From positions 1 through 11,239 of the forward strand of contig DBFQ01000014.1 in NCBI GenBank assembly GCA_002294665.1: a stretch of 11,239 nucleotides of DNA, written 5' to 3'. A program made the position numbers and the translations under genes. Source of the DNA: Candidatus Aminicenantes bacterium UBA876. Lineage in GTDB: Bacteria > Acidobacteriota > Aminicenantia > UBA2199. Under the pieces are notes generated by a model, which made no database searches, was not told where the DNA came from, and saw only the letters and a program-made list of their open reading frames with translations. Every line of letters begins with the position of its first letter. Positions within the stretch are counted from its first letter, which is position 1. Below, in pieces: positions 1 through 5,333 of this stretch.

Positions 1-650
1 GCGGCCGCGACGCGGCGTCCCGCCGCTTCGCTCCCGGTCAGGGAGACCGCGGCGATCCTGGCGTCGGCAATCAGGGATTCGGCGGTTTCCGCGCCCACCA
101 GCAGGGTCTGAAAAAGTCCGGACGGCAGTCCGGCCTCTTTCCAGATGGCCTCAATCGCCAGGGCGCAACCCGGTACATTGGAGGCATGTTTCAGCAGAAC
201 CGCGTTGCCGGCCATCAGTGCGGGTACGGCAAAGCGAAACACCTGCCAGAAGGGAAAGTTCCATGGCATGATGCCCAGGATGACGCCAAGCGGATCGTAT
301 CGGACATAACTGTCACGGGCGTCTGTCCCGATATTACGTCGCGCCAGCATCGCCTCTCCATGCTGGGCGTAGTATTCGCACACCCAGGCGCATTTTTCGG
401 CTTCCGATCCGGCCTGGACAATGGGTTTTCCCATCTCCAACGTCATCAACCGCGCCCATTCCCGCACGCGCGAAGACAGGATTTTCGCCGCGGCCCGAAT
501 CACGTTTGCACGCCGGCTGACGGTCAGCAACCGCCAATGATTGGCCGCGGCCAGGGCATGCTCCAGTGCGGTTTCCACCTCCGCCGCAGTCATCGGTGCA
601 TACTCCCGGATTACTTCCCCGGTTGCCGGATTCATCGCTGATATGGCCAT
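1..650 (-). CDS. Aldehyde dehydrogenase, Sad/YneI-like succinate-semialdehyde dehydrogenase type (3' end missing)
   Basis: The reverse strand reads without a stop from ATG at 650 to the window edge, giving 216 residues of an NAD(P)-dependent aldehyde dehydrogenase, a cytoplasmic enzyme that oxidises an aldehyde to the acid. The start MAISAMNPATGE is typical of the family. MPWNFPFWQ at about residues 128-136 is the conserved cofactor-site motif, followed by AGNAVLLKHASNVPGCA and, near the edge, SLTGSEAAGRR. The LKHASN wording (rather than LKPSE) and the short N-terminus resemble the E. coli Sad/YneI group, which acts on succinate semialdehyde. The catalytic Cys and the general-base Glu lie beyond the window, so activity cannot be judged. 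The start is supported by GGGAGGAAAG directly upstream (651-660). The gene is divergent from the sigma-54-type regulator and may be one of its targets; this is inference. Substrate is uncertain; family assignment is firm. Confidence 0.93.
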   Translation of the reverse strand, partial: MAISAMNPATGEVIREYAPMTAAEVETALEHALAAANHWRLLTVSRRANVIRAAAKILSSRVREWARLMTLEMGKPIVQAGSEAEKCAWVCEYYAQHGEAMLARRNIGTDARDSYVRYDPLGVILGIMPWNFPFWQVFRFAVPALMAGNAVLLKHASNVPGCALAIEAIWKEAGLPSGLFQTLLVGAETAESLIADARIAAVSLTGSEAAGRRVAA

Positions 651-814
651 CTTTCCTCCCCGCGGCAGGTTTTCCGTGAGGGGAAGACCCCCGCGCTTCA
701 TCAGTCTACGGGATTCATGACGGATTCTCAACTCCCCATTTCTCTGTTCCCCTCCAGCCACATCCGCTTTCACGATCATGCAATCCGGCCGGAATCATTC
801 AAACAAATCAGGGA

Positions 815-833
815 CTGTAACAATTAGTTACAG
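815..833. promoter_or_regulatory. Palindromic operator candidate 1
   Basis: Perfect inverted repeat CTGTAAC-AATTA-GTTACAG, with 7-bp arms and a 5-bp spacer. It shares its core pattern (TGTAAC/A, N5, G/TTTACA) with sites at 889-905 and 967-983. It lies just upstream of, and overlaps by two bases, a possible sigma-54 -24 element. The symmetry fits a dimeric regulator. The candidate binder is the regulator encoded at 1001-2608, but this is inference. Confidence 0.6.
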
Positions 834-847
834 GCCGGGTGTTTGCG
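832..847 (+). promoter_or_regulatory. Possible sigma-54 (-24/-12) promoter
   Basis: AGGCCG-N5-TTGCG keeps the invariant GG and GC pair at the required 10-base separation and the full TTGC of the -12 element. It departs from the TGGCAC consensus at three of six -24 positions. Its location upstream of a sigma-54-type activator fits autoregulation. GG-N10-GC occurs by chance often enough that this is only a candidate. Confidence 0.3.
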
Positions 848-888
848 TAACCTTGTTGCAAACGGAGTTTTGAATCATCGGTGTGGAG

Positions 889-905
889 TGTAAAAATTCT
901 TTACA
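889..905. promoter_or_regulatory. Palindromic operator candidate 2
   Basis: Perfect inverted repeat TGTAAA-AATTC-TTTACA, same architecture and length (17 bp) as the core of site 1, centred 73 bp downstream of it. The half-site TGTAAA matches the TyrR-box half-site, but TyrR boxes have a 6-bp spacer, so the resemblance is not an identification. Confidence 0.55.
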
Positions 906-966
906 TTCATGCGTGTGACAAGAAAACCAGGTTTATCAAGGCTATCTGTCTGAATATGCTTTTGTG

Positions 967-983
967 TGTCAACAATAGTTACA
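967..983. promoter_or_regulatory. Palindromic operator candidate 3 (imperfect)
   Basis: TGTCAA-CAATA-GTTACA. The right half-site is identical to that of site 1; the left one deviates at the fourth and sixth bases. It is centred 78 bp downstream of site 2 and ends 17 bp before the chosen regulator start at 1001, a position where binding could also repress. Confidence 0.45.
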
Positions 984-1000
984 CTCGCTGCCGGTTCCGG

Positions 1001-2608
1001 ATGCAAGCCGAAACAGATTTTTCCGCTTTTCCCCGGATCTCCGCCATTTCAGCGAAGCTGGCATTGATGTTGCATGGTGATTTTCTCAACGACATCTTGT
1101 CGCAACGCCCCGGGGAGGGGGAGATGGTTCGGCGAATCAAGCGCAAGGTTCAGGAGATGCTCGATCGGGAAAGGATTTCCATGGCCATGGTATACGACCG
1201 CAACGGCCGCATTCTCTGGCACCATGGACGAAAAATCAACGGCTACCGCCTGGATGATGCCAGCGGATTCTGCCGCGAAGCGGTCATGCGCAGCCTGCGC
1301 AGCGGAACTTCCGTATGCGTAGAGCCCGCAGCGGGCTATGGCCTGCCGGATTCACCGGCCACTTCAGAACCGTTTGACGGCATTGGCTGCGTCATGATCC
1401 ATCCCATGGATTCATCCTGTTTTTTTTATATCGACAGCGGATCATCAAGGGTGTTCTCCAGTGAAGACCGGCGGGCTTTCCAGGTCATCATTGAGATCAT
1501 GGAGGAAGTCATCGAACATATTCGCCGATCTCAACTCGGTGTTGACGGCATCACCGGCGAAAGTCCGGTTGTGAGCGCATTGCGGGATCAGGTGCAGCGT
1601 TACGCGGTTGAGGACGAGCCCGTCCTGCTGACCGGTGAGACGGGAGTGGGGAAAAACCACGTAGCCGCGCTGATTCACCAGTACTCCGGACGCCGGGGCC
1701 CGTTTGTGGTGGCTCACACTCCCGCCATTCCCGAACAATTGATCGAGCGGGAGTTTTTCGGTCATTGCCGTGGAGCGTTTACGGATGCGCGCCATGATCG
1801 TGAAGGCCTGGTTTCCGCCGCCGAGGGAGGAACTTTATTCCTGGATGAAATCACGGAGATCCCGATTTCGTTTCAGGCCAAGTTGTTGCGCTTCCTTGAA
1901 TCCGGGATGTTCCGTCCCCTGGGTGAGGTGCGCGAGAAGCAATCGGATGTGCGCGTGATTTCGGCCACCAACAGGGATGTCCGGAAAATGGTGATGGATG
2001 GGCGTTTTCGCGAAGACCTTTTCTACCGCATCCAGGTCCTGCAGATCGACATTCCGCCGTTGCGTGATCGTCCACAGGATATCCGCCAGCTCGTGGAAAG
2101 CCATCGGCATTTTCTCAAGGGCAAAAAGTTGACCCCCGGTTTCTGGGAAGCGATGCTGCAGCATGATTGGCCGGGCAATATCCGCGAGCTGCTTACCGTG
2201 TTGAAACGGGTGGGGATTCTGCTGCAAAGTCCGGTCAGTGCGGAAGGCATCCGTATGTTGATTGACAACGGACGTTGCCGGGACCTGGCCGCTTCCCCAA
2301 ACAGCACGCGCGTGGATGAGGTATGGGCACGCCTGTGCAAAGGCGAAAGCTTCTGGAACGCCGTGCGCGCGCCTTTCCTGAGCCGGGACCTGAACCGCGC
2401 GGAAGTCGTCCGCCTGATTGACCGCGCCCTGCGCCTGCGTCGCGGACGCTATCGCAACGTGCTGGAGCTCTTCAACCTGCGCCCCGTGGAATACAAGCGC
2501 TTCATGAATTTCGTTCATCAGCATCACCTGCGGCCGACCGCTTCCGTGCCGGATCACGGCGGGCGGCGAAACAGAATCCACGCGACCGGCCGGGCTTGCA
2601 GCACATGA
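1001..2608 (+). CDS. Sigma-54-type transcriptional regulator with GAF-like sensor and atypical C-terminus
   Basis: A 535-residue enhancer-binding protein. Residues of about 35-175 look like a GAF-type sensor (VYDRNGRILWHHG, then FSSEDRRAFQVI), followed by an AAA+ domain opening with GITGESP (about 183). Walker A is GETGVGKN (212-219), the sigma-54 contact loop reads GAFTDA (258-263) instead of GAFTGA, Walker B is GGTLFLDE (276-283), then SATNRD, REDLFYR with the arginine finger, and WPGNIREL (about 390). The AAA+ motor normally drives open-complex formation by sigma-54 RNA polymerase. The last 130 residues lack a clear Fis-type helix-turn-helix; instead there is a charged helical block around FLSRDLNRAEVVRLIDRAL and EYKRFMNFVHQHHLRP. 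The start is uncertain: GTG 881 extends the frame by 40 residues, but that part contains operator-like palindromes. No good ribosome-binding site marks either start. The stop overlaps the next start (ATGA). Confidence 0.9.
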   Translation: MQAETDFSAFPRISAISAKLALMLHGDFLNDILSQRPGEGEMVRRIKRKVQEMLDRERISMAMVYDRNGRILWHHGRKINGYRLDDASGFCREAVMRSLRSGTSVCVEPAAGYGLPDSPATSEPFDGIGCVMIHPMDSSCFFYIDSGSSRVFSSEDRRAFQVIIEIMEEVIEHIRRSQLGVDGITGESPVVSALRDQVQRYAVEDEPVLLTGETGVGKNHVAALIHQYSGRRGPFVVAHTPAIPEQLIEREFFGHCRGAFTDARHDREGLVSAAEGGTLFLDEITEIPISFQAKLLRFLESGMFRPLGEVREKQSDVRVISATNRDVRKMVMDGRFREDLFYRIQVLQIDIPPLRDRPQDIRQLVESHRHFLKGKKLTPGFWEAMLQHDWPGNIRELLTVLKRVGILLQSPVSAEGIRMLIDNGRCRDLAASPNSTRVDEVWARLCKGESFWNAVRAPFLSRDLNRAEVVRLIDRALRLRRGRYRNVLELFNLRPVEYKRFMNFVHQHHLRPTASVPDHGGRRNRIHATGRACST

Positions 2609-3696
2609 AGGCACGAAGAGTCATAAAATGGTTCCGCCTGAAGCGCAGCGGGTATCCGGCGCTTTTTGGCAAGAAAACGGGCCGGGCGCGCCGGCGGCGG
2701 GTGAAATGCGCTCGCGGCAATCCCGGCCCGAAGCGAGTCGAATATTCCGGTCTCCAGGACCGTGCGTCCACCCGGGGCCGGCGAATTTTTTTCGCCGGCC
2801 CCGGGCCTTCCCGGGCCCGTTTTCGCCGCCAGACGCATATCGTTGCCTGGGCCCTGCTGCTGGCCTGGATTGCCGGGGCGTGTGCGGGTTGCGTCCTGCA
2901 TCGCATGGAGGAGCGTTTCAGCGGTTTTTCACGCATGAGCGAAAGGCTGGAAAATCAATTGCAGGAGGTTTACCAGGAGGTTCTGGACGCGGAATGGGAA
3001 TTGCGCTATCGCGAGAGCCGGTCGCTGGCGCAGGTGAATGCGGATGACCTGGAACCCCGGGTTTTCAGCGAAGCGCGCCGGCGCAACCGTGAGGTTGCGG
3101 GAGCCTACCTGGCAACGTATGCGGAATTGCTGCAATCCCTGGTCAAGCAGGATTCCCTGGAAGCGCTGGATCGCCAGGCCGAGCAGGTACGCAAGGATCT
3201 GTCCGGGTTGCAGCTGGGGGACCGGCCATGGATTTCGCCTGCGGGTGCGGCCATAGCCGCCGGCCTGGTCAGTACCATCCCGCATGCCGTACGGGGGATC
3301 GGCACGTTTCGCCTGGTGCGGCGCCTGATGCGTGTCAACCAGCCGGTTTTCGCCACCTTGTGCCGGCAACTGGCGGCCGATCTGTGGGATTGCCGGATGT
3401 GGGTGGAAAGATGTTACGCGCGGCGCTTTCGCTGGGAGGTCTCGGACAATTGGCCGGAAAAACCCGCAAGCCGGGAACGGGTTGCCAGGGCGGGCATGAA
3501 TTTGCTGCGCCAACGGGACAATGTGCTTGCCCTGCTCGATCAGGCCGCGCAGGCATTGCCGGAGCTGGCGGCCACCCATGACGAACTGATGCGCAACCTG
3601 CGCTCCGCTCGCGGGCTCTGGCCGGCAACGCGCCGCCTGGCCGCGGCGCTGGAACGGATGCAGCAATGTCTCCAGGCCTGTGAACGGGGGGGGTGA
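2605..3696 (+). CDS. Unrecognised membrane-anchored coiled-coil protein
   Basis: I do not recognise the family. The 363-residue frame begins with ATG overlapping the regulator stop by four bases (ATGA). Residues 1-77 are strongly basic and low in complexity. A hydrophobic segment at about 78-100 (AWALLLAWIAGACAGC) is either a membrane anchor or a degenerate lipobox; the residue three before each Cys is not the usual Leu. The rest is highly helical and rich in Glu, Arg, Leu and Gln, consistent with coiled coil (MSERLENQLQEVYQEVLDAE), with a weaker apolar patch at about 213-230 (PAGAAIAAGLVSTIPHAV). The N-terminus is doubtful: bases 2636-2823 contain hairpins more typical of non-coding DNA, and no other in-frame ATG precedes the hydrophobic segment (GTG 2701 is one alternative). 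The region from about 2840 onwards is convincing. It probably forms an operon with the regulator and the small gene downstream, to which it is joined at a G8 tract. Confidence 0.7.
   Translation: MKARRVIKWFRLKRSGYPALFGKKTGRARRRRVKCARGNPGPKRVEYSGLQDRASTRGRRIFFAGPGPSRARFRRQTHIVAWALLLAWIAGACAGCVLHRMEERFSGFSRMSERLENQLQEVYQEVLDAEWELRYRESRSLAQVNADDLEPRVFSEARRRNREVAGAYLATYAELLQSLVKQDSLEALDRQAEQVRKDLSGLQLGDRPWISPAGAAIAAGLVSTIPHAVRGIGTFRLVRRLMRVNQPVFATLCRQLAADLWDCRMWVERCYARRFRWEVSDNWPEKPASRERVARAGMNLLRQRDNVLALLDQAAQALPELAATHDELMRNLRSARGLWPATRRLAAALERMQQCLQACERGG
2636..2670 (+). terminator. Possible intrinsic terminator after the regulator
   Basis: An imperfect hairpin with core AGCGC-AG-CGG-GTAT-CCG-GCGCT (2642-2663) runs straight into TTTT, and the outer bases GCC and GGC can extend the stem. 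It lies 28 bases after the regulator stop. It is also inside the frame of the next gene, so it is either a terminator with a later start for that gene or a chance fold. Confidence 0.3.
2771..2823. promoter_or_regulatory. Strong inverted repeat overlapping a second hairpin
   Basis: Bases 2771-2785 and 2791-2805 are perfect 15-bp complementary arms (CCCGGGGCCGGCGAA) around a five-T loop. A second hairpin, CGGGCC-TTCCCG-GGCCCG at 2802-2819, shares four bases with the right arm and is followed by TTTT (2820-2823). The two cannot form fully at once, which is the geometry of an attenuator. The first is far more stable. The frame of the 2605-3696 gene reads through both. Confidence 0.45.
3686..3693 (+). 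repeat. Run of eight G at a gene junction
   Basis: Eight consecutive G span the last codons of the larger coiled-coil gene, whose TGA follows at 3694-3696. Gaining one G, or a -1 ribosomal slip, would join its frame to that of the downstream small gene without an intervening stop. It also supplies the only purine-rich, Shine-Dalgarno-like sequence before ATG 3702. Confidence 0.85.
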
Positions 3697-3701
3697 CCGG
3701 C

Positions 3702-4028
3702 ATGCCTGTAGACTTCATGTTGGTGCTGGTCTTATTGATCGACGCGCTTGAAAAGCGTCTCTCCAACTGTGCGGACCCGGTCGAACGAAAGCGCCTGCGC
3801 AAGATGATCGCCGACCTGGATGGATGGTTTGAACGCTGCCTGGCTGAGCGTTTCGCGGACCGTGACAAACGGGTCGATTCCGCCCGTCGCCGCCTGGATG
3901 CGGCGCGTGAGCGCCTGAGGCGTTCGGGGCACGGAAGCGCGCGGCTGGAGGAAGTTCTGCAGGAGATCAGCGCGGTATTGGCCCAGCTGCACGGCTGGTG
4001 GGAACAAGGAGTAAAAAGTGAAAAGTGA
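3702..4028 (+). CDS. Small unrecognised coiled-coil protein
   Basis: A 108-residue frame starting with ATG at 3702, eight bases after the G8 tract that can serve as ribosome-binding site. GTG 3693, which overlaps the upstream TGA (GTGA), is an alternative start in the same frame. A short apolar N-terminus (MPVDFMLVLVLLIDALE) is followed by a charged helical region with repeated Arg, Leu and Glu (RVDSARRRLDAARERLRRS), suggesting a short coiled coil that could pair with the upstream coiled-coil protein. No known motif is visible. The last residues, GVKSEK, come from an AAAGTGA-type repeat, so the natural C-terminus may have been altered by that repeat. It could also be the C-terminal part of the preceding protein if the G8 run is really G9. 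Confidence 0.6.
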   Translation: MPVDFMLVLVLLIDALEKRLSNCADPVERKRLRKMIADLDGWFERCLAERFADRDKRVDSARRRLDAARERLRRSGHGSARLEEVLQEISAVLAQLHGWWEQGVKSEK

Positions 4029-4030
4029 AA
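4013..4030. repeat. AAAGTGA tandem repeat, left copy
   Basis: Two copies of the heptamer AAAGTGA plus flanking A residues. The 13-base core GTGAAAAGTGAAA (4018-4030) occurs in inverted orientation at 4481-4493. The stop codon of the small coiled-coil gene (4026-4028) lies inside it. Confidence 0.7.
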
Positions 4031-4370
4031 TACCCATACGGGAACAATGAAAAGCGCAACCATTTGGGGCCGGTGCGTATAAACGTATAAATAAAGCAGG
4101 CGGAAAAGACTACCTTTCCCCCCTAACCTCTACTATCGCAACTCCCTCAAGTCGCGCTTTATTCCTCATTCAGAACCGGCCCCGGCTTTTCCATCACCGT
4201 ACTTTAGGCTCCCCATCACTAAAACTCCCCGCCGCGCCATCACCCGCGCTCCCTGTTCCCTTCACCTGAAAAAAGGGGAACCTGGCAAGTGGCGATTGGC
4301 AACGGGGTATGGGACTGTGTTGCTTTTGTTTTGTGCATTTTGGTTTGGGATTTCGTGTTTGGGAGCGTCC

Positions 4371-4382
4371 TCCCGTACGGGA
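4371..4382. repeat. 12-bp perfect palindrome
   Basis: TCCCGTACGGGA is a perfect palindrome; with a two-base bulge it extends to TCC/GGA on the outside, giving a short stable hairpin on either strand. No T-run follows, so it is not a standard terminator. Confidence 0.55.
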
Positions 4383-4388
4383 GAGGAT

Positions 4389-4441
4389 CGCCCTACAGAT
4401 CTTCAGAGAAACGCCCTGCCGCACACCTTGTTGCGCCCTAC
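4389..4441. repeat. Three CGCCCT[A/G]C boxes at 22-23 base spacing
   Basis: CGCCCTAC at 4389-4396, CGCCCTGC at 4412-4419 and CGCCCTAC at 4434-4441, i.e. GTAGGGCG on the other strand. The even spacing of about two helical turns and the position in a gene-free stretch suggest part of a dispersed repeat. Confidence 0.4.
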
Positions 4442-4466
4442 TTCTTTTCCCGAACTCAACTTGCTT

Positions 4467-5333
4467 TTACTTTCCTGACTTTTCACTTTTCACGTGAGGG
4501 CGACGGGCCAGGATCTCTTCCAGCGCAAGACCGCGTTTCTGAAAATAGGCGGGAAAGAATTCGCGCCGGATCCGCTCCAGGCGTGGAGCAATAAAGTCCA
4601 GCACCCGCTCCTGGGTCGTATCTTCGCGGACATGGAAAATATTGCGTTTCCAGTGGGCCAGCCACCCGGAGAGGCAGACCGGCTGGTAGCGACGGTAATA
4701 CCTTGGTTTGAAAAGGTTGAACACCGACTTGGGGCGGTTGACGTCGAGGCTGTTCCAGTCAATGAAAAACCCTTTCTCCAACAACAGCCGGCGCCGTTCC
4801 TGACGCGAGTTCAATGCGTAAACCGGCGAAAAATAGTCCACCTTGAAATCAGCGGCAAAGTCGCGGATCAATTCCAGGTAGCCGGGATAGTTGTCCGCCG
4901 TGACCAGGATGGTTTCCCGTCCCGGCGCCTGTTCCCAGTTGGCGCCGTCGGTAAACGCCGGGATGCCGTTTTCCAGGGCGTACAGCATACAGGAAAGCGC
5001 CATCGATGCCCGGCAGGGAATGCACCAGGCGATTTCGTTGCCGTAGTCGCGCGCGTTGCGCCGCAGTTGGGAAAGAGCCAGTTCACGGAAAAGGGGTCGG
5101 ATGTCGACGATTTGAAAGATCACGCGCTCCGGCCCCAGAATTTCCTGCAGTCGCTTGACGTTGGGGCGGCTGAAGTTCAGGCCGCAGTGCAGGTAACCTT
5201 TGTCAAACGTCAGCAGGTGGACACGCCGGTACTTTTCACCCAGGAATAACGCCGTGTACAAAGAGTCGATACCGCCGGAAAACTGGACAATAACATCTTC
5301 ACCGGGAGTTTCCTTCATTTCAGTTTTGTGCAT
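4467..5333 (-). CDS. PP-loop superfamily ATP pyrophosphatase with CxxC motif
   Basis: A 288-residue cytoplasmic protein with the PP-loop SGGIDS at residues 19-24, just after a beta strand (VIVQF). This signature marks enzymes that activate a substrate by adenylation with release of pyrophosphate (tRNA thiolases, QueC, LarE, NAD and GMP synthetases). A lone Cys at 50 and CIPC at 104-107 could bind zinc or an iron-sulfur cluster or carry sulfur, as in several thiolation and QueC-type PP-loop enzymes; this is family knowledge, not proof. DGANWEQ follows at about residues 129-135. I cannot name the substrate. Its start at 5333 overlaps the end of the upstream membrane gene by 14 bases and lacks a strong ribosome-binding site (only a weak CCCCGGG), so translation is probably coupled. 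ATG 5318 is a second possible start. The C-terminal HVKSEKSGK is encoded by an intergenic-type repeat. Confidence 0.88.
   Translation of the reverse strand: MHKTEMKETPGEDVIVQFSGGIDSLYTALFLGEKYRRVHLLTFDKGYLHCGLNFSRPNVKRLQEILGPERVIFQIVDIRPLFRELALSQLRRNARDYGNEIAWCIPCRASMALSCMLYALENGIPAFTDGANWEQAPGRETILVTADNYPGYLELIRDFAADFKVDYFSPVYALNSRQERRRLLLEKGFFIDWNSLDVNRPKSVFNLFKPRYYRRYQPVCLSGWLAHWKRNIFHVREDTTQERVLDFIAPRLERIRREFFPAYFQKRGLALEEILARRPHVKSEKSGK
4478..4493. repeat. AAAGTGA tandem repeat, right copy (inverted)
   Basis: ACTTTTCACTTTTCAC, the inverted counterpart of the repeat at 4013-4030. It encodes the VKSEK near the C-terminus of the PP-loop protein, just as the left copy encodes the VKSEK end of the small coiled-coil protein. 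Confidence 0.7.

Larger units (their letters stand above)
651..1000. promoter_or_regulatory. Divergent control region between aldehyde dehydrogenase and regulator
   Basis: This stretch of about 350 bases holds no convincing gene. An open frame from GTG 881 continues into the regulator, but it runs through two palindromes and has no ribosome-binding site, so I treat it as untranslated. The region contains three palindromic sites with centres at about 824, 897 and 975, a further imperfect inverted repeat GTTTGC/GCAAAC (841-863), and a possible -24/-12 element. The dehydrogenase-proximal part (661-780) shows only a short GGGG-AAGA-CCCC stem and no recognisable sigma-70 promoter. Confidence 0.6.
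4029..4466. other. Gene-free repeat region between converging genes
   Basis: I see no gene in these 438 bases; the short open frames have no ribosome-binding site and no family features. Visible structure: a tandem CGTATAAA pair (4076-4091); an inverted repeat GGGGCCGGT/ACCGGCCCC (4066-4074 and 4175-4183); a perfect 12-bp palindrome TCCCGTACGGGA (4371-4382); and three CGCCCT[A/G]C boxes at 4389, 4412 and 4434. The whole is flanked by inverted AAAGTGA-type repeats. This is typical of dispersed intergenic repeat DNA rather than a transcription unit. No clear terminator with a T-run is visible for either converging gene. Confidence 0.6.

Noticed and set aside
186..641. Plus-strand open frame of 151 codons
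   Set aside because: It lies wholly opposite the aldehyde dehydrogenase, which has clear family motifs and a ribosome-binding site; the frame itself shows no family features.
881..1000. N-terminal extension of the regulator from GTG 881
   Set aside because: No ribosome-binding site, Cys-rich and unlike the rest of the protein, and it would contain two operator-like palindromes.
1420..1427. Run of eight T in the regulator as a phase-variation tract
   Set aside because: It encodes Phe-Phe in a plausible sensor strand (SCFFYID) and the frame is intact; a single homopolymer within a gene is weak evidence.
1835..2614. Minus-strand open frame of 259 codons opposite the regulator
   Set aside because: Antisense shadow of the AAA+ and C-terminal coding region; composition rich in His and Gln as expected from a complementary frame, with no domain.
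2929..3666. Minus-strand open frame of 245 codons
   Set aside because: Shadow of the coiled-coil gene; no ribosome-binding site and no recognisable motif.
4029..4466. CRISPR array or small RNA gene
   Set aside because: Repeats are too short, too few and not regularly interspersed with unique spacers; no promoter-terminator pair is visible.
4289..4594. Plus-strand open frame of 101 codons in the repeat region
   Set aside because: Begins in repeat DNA without a ribosome-binding site and runs antisense into the PP-loop gene; the apolar stretch is from T-rich repeat sequence.
4494..5249. Plus-strand open frame of 251 codons
   Set aside because: Antisense to the PP-loop gene, whose SGGIDS motif and operon overlap show which strand is coding.
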